Origin: Bacteroidota bacterium | GTDB taxonomy: Bacteria; Bacteroidota; Bacteroidia; Bacteroidales; F082 | NCBI GenBank assembly: GCA_016715945.1 | Contig: JADJXJ010000001.1 | Coordinates: forward strand, 1,426,001-1,490,000 | Length of the DNA: 64,000 nt | Reading direction: 5' to 3' | Shown here: one piece after another, positions 49,617 to 58,618 of the stretch | Layout: every line of letters starts with the position of its first letter | Position numbering within the stretch: position 1 is the stretch's first letter | Notes under the pieces: generated by a model | Told to the model about the DNA's origin: nothing | Seen by the model: the letters and a program-made list of their open reading frames with translations, nothing else | Database searches by the model: none | Position numbers and translations under genes: made by a program

Positions 49617-52600
49617 TCAGTATCGGATATCCGACTGATCCAAAGCCTTTTCCAAGGGATAATGGCCGGCATAAATATTGCCCAGGTTGCCATCGATGGC
49701 AATCTTGTCGCCACTGCTGACGACAAGCCCGTTGAAACTGCATTGTTTTCTGGCTTCATCCACTTTGAGGTCGATGCAGTTGACCACGCAGGTCTTGCCA
49801 AGCCTGACGGCCGTTACGGCGGCATGCGAGGTGGCACCGCCCCTGGCTGTGATCAGTCCATCGCATGCAAACACCATCCCGATGTCGTCGGGCACGGTAT
49901 CAGGGCGGATGAGGATGATGGCGCTATCGGGATGGCGGCTGCGCAGCTGTTCCATATCGGCCTCGTCGAAAGCCGCAAGTCCGTTCATGGCGCCTCCGCC
50001 AATGCCCATACCCCGACCCAGTAATTTCATCTCGTCGGGCGGAGCAGTAAACACCGGGATTTCCTGGCTGATATTCAGATCCTGATCGCGGGTCTGCAGG
50101 ATATACAGGTCTTCGGGGCGGCTGCTCTCGAAGGTAAACTCTATTTCCTGCGGACTGTAGCCGTGGTTCTCTGTGAGGTCGGTGGCTATGTCGTAAAGCT
50201 TTTTGTAGATGGCCGGAAACAGCGATTGCAACGAAGGCCCGGGCAATCCGGCCTGAATGCGCTGGGTTTCGCTCACCGGCAGGGGCTTGACCAATCCGGC
50301 CACAATATCCTCGCCCTGACTGCGCAAAGTGAAATCGCCAAACAGGTGCACCCCTGGCCGGCCACGTTTCGGACTTTGGGTAAACAGCACGCCCGTGCCC
50401 GAATCGTCGTCCAGGTTGCCCATCACCATTTTCTGTACAATGACAGCCGTACCCCAATTGTCGGAGATCTGCAGATGTCGCCGGTAAACAAAGGCCCGCT
50501 CTGACGACCACGACTCAAATACCATGTTGATGGTACGAAGCAGCTGATTGATGAGATCATCTTCAAACCTTACATTGTGATCGTCAAGCACTTTGCGGTA
50601 GGCCCGGGCTATCTGCGCCATCTGATCTGCGCTGAACTGCACCTTTTGTTTCACCTTGTCGCGCCGCTTGAAAGCAATCATCACCGCATCGAAGGTGTCG
50701 CGCTCTATGCCATGCGCCATGCCCCAGCTTTGCAGCAATCGCCTGTAAGCATCCCATATGGCCCACGAATAACGCGGATTGGCTGCAATGCGGGTCACCA
50801 GTTCGTCGTTGAGCCCCACATTGAGCAGGGTATCCATGGCACCCGGCATAGAAATGGCCGTACCCGAACGCACCGACAACAACAATGGCTGCTCCGCATC
50901 GCCATAGCGGCAACCCGTGAGCCGCTCAAGCCGCCTGAGATGTTTCAGAATGAGCTCGTGAAACTCCTTCCTGAGTGCCGGCAAGGCATTGATGGTACTG
51001 TTGCGACGGAACACTTCTGAGGTGATTACAAATCCGTGAGGCACCGGAAACTTCCTGATCAGCAGTTTCTTAAGATGAAAAGCCTTGCTTCCAAGAAACA
51101 CCTGGTTGTCCATCTTGGGCGTAGGCTCGTCAAGCGGACTGATCACCATCTCCGAGTTGTAGGTCATGATGTCGGCAATCAGGCGGGCATCGAGCCTGTC
51201 GGCCATGCTGCGGAGCGACTGCATAATACGCGACACAAAATTGTCGAGCGGCTGCACCAGAAAGGCCTCGGCAATCACATTGCGGTGAAACTCCTCCGAC
51301 TTGCGGCTGATGAGCTGCGCCAGTTCCTTGTCGCTCAGCTTGCCCTCCGGATCGAAAAGCTGCGGAATGATGATGCGCAGCGGATACTCGTACGACTTGA
51401 GGAAGTATTTGATGATGATGCGGCGCACATCCTGGGTCAGAAACTGGAAAATATTGATGTACTGGTCGAAGGAGAAACTCCTGGAGGTGAGGCTGTAGCG
51501 CAGCATCTGCAGGTTGGAGTTGAAGCTCTGGTTGGTGATGCCGTCGAGCTCGAGGCCATCGCGGAAATACTCCAGAATCACATTGATTTCCTCGAGGGTA
51601 GTGGCCGAGATGTAATCGAGGTTGATGCTTTCGACAACTTTCTCCATAAGCCTTGTGGCCACCTTCTCGAGCCGGAATGTGAGGCCCAATGCCTCAAATT
51701 TGTCTTCGCGATACACCCCGTACATCGAAGGTATGCCGATGGCGATGTGGCGTTTGTGGTAGATATGTTCCCAGCTCTCGCTCTCAGCCGGGTTGAAGAT
51801 GATTTTCTTCAGCCGGTTCATGAAGCCGTAAATCATGCGGAGCGATTTGCGGTAATCGTTGCTGCGCAGGGCTTTGTCGAACTTTTCTATGTCTTCTTTG
51901 GGGATAAACGGATACGCCTGCAGCAGCTGGATGATGTCCACTGCCTCGAACGAATATTTCTGCCGCAGATGGGCATACAGGCTGTGGATGTCGTGCAGGC
52001 GTTCTTTGTCGCGCCTGTTATCGTCGGGCAATTTGCTCAGCAGCAGGTCGAATTCGCGCAGTGGCATCAGCAACAGGCCTTCGGGATCGGTGCCTGCCAT
52101 GTCGCACAGCTGATTGACCATGCGGTGCACCGGCGCAAACCATTCGCTCTGCAGGTCGATGCTGTCGTACACATTGTTGGGCAAAAACGGCCGGAGGGCA
52201 TCAAGATTGCCATCGTGCCAGAACCTGAAAATGCGCAGGGTAAGGTCGATGAGCGTGTTGTTACTTTCGGTGTGCACCTGCTTGCGCAGAAAATGGATCA
52301 GCTTGTCCTGCCGCCCCGAAACCTCATCCATGGTGGTAGTCACCTTCCGTATCTCGCCCTCGGCGCCTATCTCGTTGAAATAGACCGGGAAAATGCGGGT
52401 GAGCTGCTTCACCTTTTTGTAATACGGTGCAATATTGCTGTTGAGTATCTTGGTGATTTCGCGCTGAAACAGGTCGGTGTCGCTGATAAAAATACCACCC
52501 AGACTCAGGTTTACAATCAAAGCAGAAAGCAACTTCTCCATCACCGATTGCGACGACTCGATGAGTTGCAGCCACACCCGGATGTTCTTGATATGGTTGG

Positions 52601-53735
52601 GGTTAACCGAAAGCTGCCAGTCCTCGTCCACATAAACCATACCCGGGGTAATGAAACCAAAGGCAATCAGCTTCTTTTCGAAATGGTTGACCAGTTCTTT
52701 TTGCGGACTCTGGTCCATATCGATCACCTTGAGGCCAAGCGTGAGTTGAAAATCAAGCACAGCCGAGGTCTGCTCGTGGCGCAGTTCTTCGGCCAGTTCG
52801 AAGATGAGGTCGATAAAAGGCAGCACCTCATTTTCGCCCAGCTCGTCCATAGTCTGGCGGATTAAGCGGTCGAGGTTCCATACCAGGCGCTCACCCAGGG
52901 TTTTCATGCCCGGCAGGTGAAGCAGATAAAAAACATACTGAAACTTGCGGATGAAGGTGTGCAGCAGATCGGCAGCTTCGGCAAAACGGCTGGCCAGATC
53001 GTCGAAGGCTGGCATGTTTTTAAGCTCATCCCAGGAGGTGGCCGCGTCGAGCTGTGCCTGCAACTGCTGAAAATATGCCTTGCCAACCTGTGCAGCCAGC
53101 AATGGCGCATCGGGGCCAAACACATCGGCTTTTTGGTCGAGCAGCTGCTCAACCGACGAACTGTTCATCCAGAAATCGTAGCAGGCAGCCAGCACATTGC
53201 GACTAATCTTGAGCACAAGCTGCTGCGTGGCAGGATGCGCCGCTGCACCATCGAGGTAACGCTGGAAGTTGCGGGTGGAAAGGATGTAGGCAAACGCATC
53301 CTGACTAAAATTGCCACTGAGCACCTGCAAGGCAAACACCGCCAGACCAGATGCACCTGGCTTTTTCTGCATCAGGTGCCAGACAAACTCAAGCAGCGTT
53401 TTGATGATCAATGTCTTGAGTTCGTCGTTGAGCTTCTCGCCCAGCATGGTATTGAGCATACCCAGCGGAATCTGCAGGGCATCGGCCGGAATGGTATCGC
53501 GGGTGTAGAACCAGAAATCGGTGATGAGGATCTCGCGCAATTCCTCGATCACAAATTTGCGGTTCGAGAGGGGGTGATGAAACTCAACAATGCAATCGTG
53601 TGCGCGTTTTTTTATCCCAAAATAACCCTCGGACAAATTGATGAATGCCTGAAAGGCTTCAGGAATGTAAATATCTCTGTATCTGGTTTCTGCGAGATTT
53701 GCCTCGAGGGCTGTGGAAACAAATGGCTGTGTCAT
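49617..53735 (-). CDS. Giant PEP-synthase/PPDK-like phosphotransferase with unknown N-terminal region
   Basis: 1372 residues. About 875-1215 is a PPDK-type ATP-grasp domain (GSKAFHLKKL, VRSGTAISMPGAMDTLLNVGLN, IQKMVMGNLDDDSGTGVLFTQ-like segments). About 1245-1372 is a swivelling phosphohistidine domain with GGATSHAAVTAVRLGKTCVV, the His being the phosphocarrier, and it ends the protein. The C-terminal PEP/pyruvate TIM barrel of PPDK and PEP synthase is absent. Residues 1 to about 870 are mostly charged, helical-looking and match nothing I recognise; no signal peptide or membrane helix is seen. By analogy with rifampin phosphotransferase, a different acceptor-binding part may replace the barrel. 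The gene stands alone between lepA and divergent gapA. Enzyme class likely; substrate unknown. Confidence 0.75.
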   Translation of the reverse strand: MTQPFVSTALEANLAETRYRDIYIPEAFQAFINLSEGYFGIKKRAHDCIVEFHHPLSNRKFVIEELREILITDFWFYTRDTIPADALQIPLGMLNTMLGEKLNDELKTLIIKTLLEFVWHLMQKKPGASGLAVFALQVLSGNFSQDAFAYILSTRNFQRYLDGAAAHPATQQLVLKISRNVLAACYDFWMNSSSVEQLLDQKADVFGPDAPLLAAQVGKAYFQQLQAQLDAATSWDELKNMPAFDDLASRFAEAADLLHTFIRKFQYVFYLLHLPGMKTLGERLVWNLDRLIRQTMDELGENEVLPFIDLIFELAEELRHEQTSAVLDFQLTLGLKVIDMDQSPQKELVNHFEKKLIAFGFITPGMVYVDEDWQLSVNPNHIKNIRVWLQLIESSQSVMEKLLSALIVNLSLGGIFISDTDLFQREITKILNSNIAPYYKKVKQLTRIFPVYFNEIGAEGEIRKVTTTMDEVSGRQDKLIHFLRKQVHTESNNTLIDLTLRIFRFWHDGNLDALRPFLPNNVYDSIDLQSEWFAPVHRMVNQLCDMAGTDPEGLLLMPLREFDLLLSKLPDDNRRDKERLHDIHSLYAHLRQKYSFEAVDIIQLLQAYPFIPKEDIEKFDKALRSNDYRKSLRMIYGFMNRLKKIIFNPAESESWEHIYHKRHIAIGIPSMYGVYREDKFEALGLTFRLEKVATRLMEKVVESINLDYISATTLEEINVILEYFRDGLELDGITNQSFNSNLQMLRYSLTSRSFSFDQYINIFQFLTQDVRRIIIKYFLKSYEYPLRIIIPQLFDPEGKLSDKELAQLISRKSEEFHRNVIAEAFLVQPLDNFVSRIMQSLRSMADRLDARLIADIMTYNSEMVISPLDEPTPKMDNQVFLGSKAFHLKKLLIRKFPVPHGFVITSEVFRRNSTINALPALRKEFHELILKHLRRLERLTGCRYGDAEQPLLLSVRSGTAISMPGAMDTLLNVGLNDELVTRIAANPRYSWAIWDAYRRLLQSWGMAHGIERDTFDAVMIAFKRRDKVKQKVQFSADQMAQIARAYRKVLDDHNVRFEDDLINQLLRTINMVFESWSSERAFVYRRHLQISDNWGTAVIVQKMVMGNLDDDSGTGVLFTQSPKRGRPGVHLFGDFTLRSQGEDIVAGLVKPLPVSETQRIQAGLPGPSLQSLFPAIYKKLYDIATDLTENHGYSPQEIEFTFESSRPEDLYILQTRDQDLNISQEIPVFTAPPDEMKLLGRGMGIGGGAMNGLAAFDEADMEQLRSRHPDSAIILIRPDTVPDDIGMVFACDGLITARGGATSHAAVTAVRLGKTCVVNCIDLKVDEARKQCSFNGLVVSSGDKIAIDGNLGNIYAGHYPLEKALDQSDIRY

Positions 53736-53775
53736 TCGGGCAGGTGCTAAGGTGGGTGAATGGGCAGAAAATGAC

Positions 53776-53783
53776 TAATTTTG
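53776..53783 (+). promoter_or_regulatory. Possible -7 box for gapA
   Basis: TAATTTTG matches TAnnTTTG about 70 bp before the gapA ATG. No -33 TTG seen. Confidence 0.33.
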
Positions 53784-53852
53784 AGCTAAATTAAGGCATC
53801 CGAAACGGATGTTCAAGATTTGCGATTAAAGTTCTGTTAAAACAATAGCATT

Positions 53853-54860
53853 ATGGCAAAGACAAAAATTGCGATCAACGGTTTTGGCCGCATCGGCAGA
53901 AACGTGTTCAAGATTGCGCTCGAGCGCGAAAACATCGAAGTTGTGGGTATCAACGACCTCACCAGTACCAAGGTGCTGGCCCACCTTCTGAAGTACGACT
54001 CCACCCAGGGCCGCTTCAACGGCAAAGTTGAGTACGACGAAACGTCCATCATCGTCAACGGCAAGCGCTATCCGGTAACTGCCGAGCGCAGCCCCATCAA
54101 CATCAAATGGGCACAGACACCCGACGTGGTGATCGAATCCACCGGTATCTTCCGCTCGAAGGAAAGCAGCAAGGGCGGCTATGGCGATCACCTGAAAAAC
54201 GGCGCCAAGAAAGTGATCCTCTGCGTTCCGTCGAAAGACCAGATCGACAACACCATCGTGCTGGGCGTGAACGACAACGACCTGCGCGACAGCGACCAGT
54301 GCATCTCGAATGCCAGCTGCACCACCAACTGCCTTGCACCCGTTGCCAAGGTGCTCAACGACCGTTTCGGCATCGAAAGTGGCATGATGACCACCATTCA
54401 CAGCTACACCAACGACCAGGTGATCCTCGACGCTCCGCACGAAGACCTGCGCCGCGCCCGCTCGGCTGCCCTGAGCCAGATCCCCACCTCCACCGGAGCC
54501 GCCAAAGCCATCGGACTGGTGATCCCCGAACTTAATGGCAAACTCGACGGCCTGGCCGTACGCGTGCCTACCCCCACCGGCTCGCTGGTCGACCTGGTAG
54601 TAACCCTCAAAACCGAAGCCACCAAGGCCCAGATCAACGCCGCCATGAAAGAAGCTGCCGAAGGCCCCATGAAAGGCATACTCGAATACACCGAAGACGA
54701 AATCGTTTCGGTGGACATCATCCACAACCCCCACTCCTCTATCTTCGACGCCAAATCGACCATGGTGAACGGCAAGATGGTCAAGGTGCTGGCATGGTAC
54801 GACAACGAATGGGGCTACTCCTGCCGCGTGGTTGACCTGGTAGAAAGGTTCCGCCTCTAA
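53853..54860 (+). CDS. gapA: Glyceraldehyde-3-phosphate dehydrogenase (type I)
   Basis: 335 residues. NAD-binding start KIAINGFGRIGRNVFKIAL; catalytic Cys156 in ASCTTNCLAP; His in TIHSYTNDQ; RRARSAALSQIPTSTGAAKA; and WYDNEWGYSCRVVDL near the end. It oxidises glyceraldehyde-3-phosphate in glycolysis, or the reverse in gluconeogenesis. Codon use is strongly biased to C-ending codons compared with neighbours, as expected of a highly expressed gene. It is monocistronic with a strong terminator. Confidence 0.97.
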   Translation: MAKTKIAINGFGRIGRNVFKIALERENIEVVGINDLTSTKVLAHLLKYDSTQGRFNGKVEYDETSIIVNGKRYPVTAERSPINIKWAQTPDVVIESTGIFRSKESSKGGYGDHLKNGAKKVILCVPSKDQIDNTIVLGVNDNDLRDSDQCISNASCTTNCLAPVAKVLNDRFGIESGMMTTIHSYTNDQVILDAPHEDLRRARSAALSQIPTSTGAAKAIGLVIPELNGKLDGLAVRVPTPTGSLVDLVVTLKTEATKAQINAAMKEAAEGPMKGILEYTEDEIVSVDIIHNPHSSIFDAKSTMVNGKMVKVLAWYDNEWGYSCRVVDLVERFRL

Positions 54861-54888
54861 GCTCAGAGTCAAAATAGTATTCCCATAC

Positions 54889-54917
54889 AAAAGGCCTGCA
54901 ATGCAGGCCTTTTTTGT
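54889..54917 (+). terminator. Terminator of gapA
   Basis: AAGGCCTGC and GCAGGCCTT form a near-perfect stem with a tiny AAT loop, followed by TTTTTGTTTT. Confidence 0.87.
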
Positions 54918-55006
54918 TTTGCGATAAGAACCTGGTAAGCTGTTCTCGAGCCAGTTAAAACCCGGAATCAAAGGCTGGTACAGTTATGCTCAACGCAGCG
55001 CAAAAT

Positions 55007-55123
55007 TTAATCAGGAAGCAGATCCAACATATCGTTCACCAGGTTTGGCGGTGTAAAAACCTCGTCATTGCTCAAATTGGCAAGACAGGTGAGTACGTCG
55101 GGGTTGTAATTTGTCTGAATCAT
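55007..55123 (-). pseudogene. 38-codon remnant of a restriction-modification methylase
   Basis: Minus strand encodes MIQTNYNPDVLTCLANLS, then NDEVFTPPNLVNDMLDLLPD and a stop. NPDVL.CLANLS and DEVFTPP are the conserved opening of large Eco57I-type and related restriction-associated adenine methylases in Bacteroidota and other phyla, which normally run hundreds of residues. Here translation ends after 38 codons and nothing methylase-like continues to 54918. The start overlaps the stop of the DUF1016 frame by 4 bp (ATGA), indicating the original operon order. Confidence 0.62.
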
Positions 55124-56147
55124 GCTTCCAGGAGTTTTTCCAGTTCTGACTGCAATTGCTTTTTATCGGGCAGATATAGTTGGTATTTACTTACAAAAAG
55201 CTGATTGGCAATATTCTGGGTGGCGTATTCTACCAAAATATGGTCTTTGTAAGCGCCTAACACGATACCAATGGGATGGTTGTCGTCCTCCACATTTTCT
55301 TCTTTGGAAAAATAATTCAGATACATATTCATCTGCCCGATGTCGTTGTGCTCTATTTCTCCTCTCTTTAAATCAATGAGAACAAAGCACTTCAGGATGC
55401 GGTGATAAAAAACCAAATCCACATAAAAATGCCGGTTGGCCAGGCTAATCTTGTACTGTCGGGCTACAAATGCAAAACCTTTCCCCAGCTCCAGCAAAAA
55501 ATGCTCTAAATTCTGAATGAGCTTTTCTTCCAATTCACCCTCAAGGTATTGATCTTTTTGAGGGATACCTAAAAATTCGAACACATAGGGGTCTTTGATA
55601 ATGTCGTTGGCCGTCTGTATATCAGCTCCTTTTTGGGCTAACTCCAACACACCTTTCTTGTCCTTGCTATTGGCTAAGCGATGAAAGAGCATACTTTTCA
55701 TCTGGCGCCGGAGTTCTCGTACGCTCCAGTTTTCTTTTTCGCATTGCTTGATGTAAAAGCTGATTTCCAATTCGTTATCAGCTTTAAGAATTTCCGAATA
55801 GTGGCTCCAGCTCAATCGGTGATGCAGTGTCTCGCTTATTTCCAATTGTCCTGACAGTGTCTGGATTTTTTGAAAGGTGAGATAAAACTTTCTTATCAGA
55901 AACAGGTTGGATCGGCTAAATCCTTTTCCATACGCCCTGGTTAGATCTTTCGAGAGTTTGTCTAACAACTCAGCACCATATTCGGCTTTTTCTTTGCCCC
56001 CCTGTTCAAATTCCAGAAGTGTCTTCCTATTTGCCAATAGGTTTGCACCAAAATGGCATTCACCGCCCTACCGGCTTGTTCACGACCTCTGGCCAGCAAC
56101 TCACCAATTTGTGTAATCAGTCCTTTGTAGGATATTATCTCACTCAT
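55120..56147 (-). pseudogene. DUF1016 (YhcG-type) PD-(D/E)xK nuclease-like gene, frameshifted
   Basis: Two frames together make one DUF1016 protein. The first (from ATG 56147) reads MSEIISYKGLITQIGELLAR through AVNAILVQTYWQIGR, then goes out of frame. The second resumes with LLEFEQGGKEKAEYGAELLDKL and runs 290 residues to 55120, including GFSRSNLFLIRKFY, the C-terminal nuclease-like HFYVDLVFYHRILKCFVLIDLK and the final SKYQLYLPD. A single-base loss near 56018-56021 (CACTTCTGG where CACCTTCTGG would keep the frame) explains it. The second frame alone has only a TTG start. DUF1016 proteins are linked to restriction and defence loci. A sequencing error cannot be excluded. Confidence 0.75.
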
Positions 56148-56799
56148 CTTCGCCGATTTTTAAAAAATGCACCAGCGGAAAATCCCTTACCGGCTCATCA
56201 ATGGCTGCCGGGTTACCTTCGTCGTTAAATAAAGTAAACTGATGTGTTTTTTCCACCAAAAACCTGAACATATAATCCCTGCGTTTGATCATTGAGCCGT
56301 TTACGGCGCTCCATTCGGAAAAAACAATGGGCTCTTTGGTTATGGGGTTGGTGAAATCGAGCGCATCACCCCAAAGTATGTTTCTGCTCAGAATAAACCT
56401 GATGCTTCTCCGGCACGCGTCCTGGCATTTGTCTTTGAACAGGGTTGTGTATCGTTCATCGAAGATGTTATACAGCCGCGTTCTGCATTCCGCTGCGTTG
56501 TCATCCAGAATATCGACACCATAAATACTTGAAACGGCAATTACGGCATAGCGTTCCCAATCGATCTGACTTTTGCGGTAACGCTGGTCAACTACATTGA
56601 GTTTTCGGCGCAGTACTTCGGCCAGAAAGTTGCCATTGCCGCAGGCAGGCTCGAGGAAACGCGAGTCGATGCGCTCTGTTTCGTGTTTCACCAGGTCGAG
56701 CATATCGTTTACCAACCACTCCGGGGTGTAAACTTCCCCAAAATCAGCAACCCGTTGTTTGGATTTGATTTGTTTGTCTGATTTAGTTTTTCCGGCCAT
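56140..56799 (-). CDS. Short N6-adenine methylase-like protein
   Basis: 219 residues. The SAM-binding motif I is FLEPACGNGNFL (48-59), preceded by FGEVYTPEWLVNDMLDLV, and followed by IYGVDILDDNAAECRTRL, as in N6-adenine methylases of restriction systems. The catalytic NPPY/F motif is not found: the expected place reads GDALDFTNPI. It may be a truncated or non-catalytic partner, or a standard short family whose chemistry needs another subunit. It overlaps the DUF1016 frame by 8 bp, so the three genes formed one operon. The upstream 400 bp hold no gene. Confidence 0.7.
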   Translation of the reverse strand: MAGKTKSDKQIKSKQRVADFGEVYTPEWLVNDMLDLVKHETERIDSRFLEPACGNGNFLAEVLRRKLNVVDQRYRKSQIDWERYAVIAVSSIYGVDILDDNAAECRTRLYNIFDERYTTLFKDKCQDACRRSIRFILSRNILWGDALDFTNPITKEPIVFSEWSAVNGSMIKRRDYMFRFLVEKTHQFTLFNDEGNPAAIDEPVRDFPLVHFLKIGEDE

Positions 56800-57199
56800 C
56801 TCCTAAACTTGCATCTCGGTTTCTCAGCCTGTAAATTTAGGCTTTTAGGCTGCTTGATCCCAACGGACCAGCAATGTGCATCAAGGAATATGTGCAGCAC
56901 TCCGGAACCTGATCGGTTTCGTCAGCAATTGCAATGGGCAATCGAACAACAGACCTTGGCAGGACTGTCTGCCGGCTCACTTCTCTTCCCCTGTCAGTGG
57001 GGCGATTGGGCTGGAAACGGACACTTTACTGCGGGCTGGTTGATGAAAAAATGCAGGATAGTTCCGGAAGGCCGGATTTATGGCATATATGCCCATCACA
57101 CATCTCATTGCTGATGCCCACCGCAAGGGGACGCCATAGCGGGAAGCCATACTTTGGCGCCGGCAGTTTTAGCCACCTGAATATTTATAGTTGAGTCCT
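56800..57199. other. 400-bp gap without a recognised gene
   Basis: Between the methylase-like gene and the M23 peptidase stop. Two overlapping plus-strand frames (56809-57114 and 56934-57194) have no family resemblance and atypical composition. No promoter box was found on the minus strand for the methylase. A loose inverted repeat CCTGAA/TTCAGG spans about 57177-57206. It may be the scar of a lost gene at the edge of the restriction islet. Confidence 0.4.
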
Positions 57200-58480
57200 T
57201 CAGGATTCCTGACCGGGCGACGTGCTGTTTGCTGCGGTTTCAATTTCTTCGCGCACCCTGGCCAATGCCTGTTTCTGTTCCTGTGCAATCTGCCGGAATT
57301 GTTCTATATATTTCTGTTCCACGGGCAGGGCCGGGGGCGATTCCACTTTCAAGGGGTCCACGGGCTGTCCGTTCTTAAAAAAGCGGAAGTCGAGGTGTGG
57401 ACCTGTCGAAAGTCCGGTGCTGCCCACATATCCGATGAGCTGGCCTTGCGACATCCTTGTGCCCTGCTGTATGCCGGGTGCAAATTTCTGAAGGTGCATA
57501 TAGGCCGTGGTGTATGTGGCGTTATGCTTGATATACAGGAAGTTGCCTGCACCTCCGGCCTGAAATCCCTTGCGGGTCACCACACCGTGTCCGATGGAAT
57601 AGACTGGAGTGCCAGCCGGGGCAGCATAATCCACCCCATGATGCGGGCGGACGTATTTAAGAATGGGATGGTAACGCCCATGCGAGAAGTGGGAGCTCAC
57701 CCTGCTGTATTTCAACGGCGCCTTGAGGAAAGCGCGCCTGAGGCTTTGTCCTTCCAGGTCGAAATAATCGCCCTGTCCGTTCTGCTCAAAATAAACGGCA
57801 TAATGTTCCTTACCCGCATGGTCGAACCGGGCCGATAGCACCTTGCCCACACCCACAGGCTGCCCGTCAATGTATTTGCGTTCGTAGAGCAATTCGAACC
57901 TGTCGTTTTTCTGAATCCCGAAAAAGTCGATGGTCCAGGCATAGATGTCGGCCATCTTTACGGCCAGGTCTGCCTCGTAACCCTGGTTGACGAGCGCATT
58001 CCACAAGGAGGAGGTGATCACCCCATGGGCGGCTTCGATGCGGGTTTCGACCGGCTTGCGACCCCGGTAAGCGTAGATGGAATCCGACAACGAGTAAACC
58101 ACATATTCCGAAGCACTGATCTCGTACACGAAAAACCGGGGTGTGCGCAACGAATCGTTGCTGAGCATCAGGAAATAGTTGTTGCCCTCGCGTATTTTCC
58201 GCACGTCGAAGGTATCGCGGTAAGCACGGGTAAGGCGCTCTATCACCGGATAGCTTACGTTATACTGCATCAAAAGGTCGGCCAGGAACTGATTGCGGGC
58301 AATCTGATCCTGTATCACCTCGAACGAGTCCACCTGAATATCGAACATATAAGTGGGTTCGGCAGGCACTTCCGGGGCCTCATGCTCAGCCTCTCGAGGC
58401 GCACAGGACATCACACTTACCAAAAGGAGCAAAGAAAAAACAAACGGAGACTTCCGCAACAGTTCAAACATCCTATCCAT
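57200..58480 (-). CDS. M23-family peptidoglycan endopeptidase lipoprotein
   Basis: 426 residues. Signal peptide with lipobox VMSC (Cys26) predicts lipidation. A regulatory N-terminal region (about 45-260) is followed by the LytM/M23 domain: HHGVDYAAPAGTPV near 280-295, carrying the first zinc His and Asp, and GPHLDFRFF near 360, where the usual HLHFE is HLDFR. The second-motif change could alter the active site, although the HxH His pair reads H-L-D here. A short Lys/Glu-rich helix ends the protein. It is likely a murein hydrolase or an activator. ATGs at 58480 and 58471 are both possible. Confidence 0.87.
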   Translation of the reverse strand: MDRMFELLRKSPFVFSLLLLVSVMSCAPREAEHEAPEVPAEPTYMFDIQVDSFEVIQDQIARNQFLADLLMQYNVSYPVIERLTRAYRDTFDVRKIREGNNYFLMLSNDSLRTPRFFVYEISASEYVVYSLSDSIYAYRGRKPVETRIEAAHGVITSSLWNALVNQGYEADLAVKMADIYAWTIDFFGIQKNDRFELLYERKYIDGQPVGVGKVLSARFDHAGKEHYAVYFEQNGQGDYFDLEGQSLRRAFLKAPLKYSRVSSHFSHGRYHPILKYVRPHHGVDYAAPAGTPVYSIGHGVVTRKGFQAGGAGNFLYIKHNATYTTAYMHLQKFAPGIQQGTRMSQGQLIGYVGSTGLSTGPHLDFRFFKNGQPVDPLKVESPPALPVEQKYIEQFRQIAQEQKQALARVREEIETAANSTSPGQES

Positions 58481-58528
58481 TCTATTTTCAATACATTTAA
58501 ATAAATCCGCAGCCTCAGCCCGACTTTA

Positions 58529-58536
58529 CAAAGGTA
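58529..58536 (-). promoter_or_regulatory. -7 box for the M23 peptidase
   Basis: Minus strand TACCTTTG matches TAnnTTTG about 48 bp before the start. No -33 element found. Confidence 0.35.
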
Positions 58537-58618
58537 TTGAAAATAGGTTTAGGCGCATCGCCGGGTTCATCAAACCCGAGTCCGGAAGCGTCCAGGAGTA
58601 TGCGGTAAGGAATTGGTT

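Noticed and set aside
51036..52865. 609-codon open frame on the plus strand
   Set aside because: Antisense to the dikinase-like gene, His/Gln/Val-rich shadow composition, no domain.
54918..57199. Mobile element or prophage carrying the restriction-like genes
   Set aside because: No integrase, transposase, terminal inverted repeat or target duplication was seen on either side.
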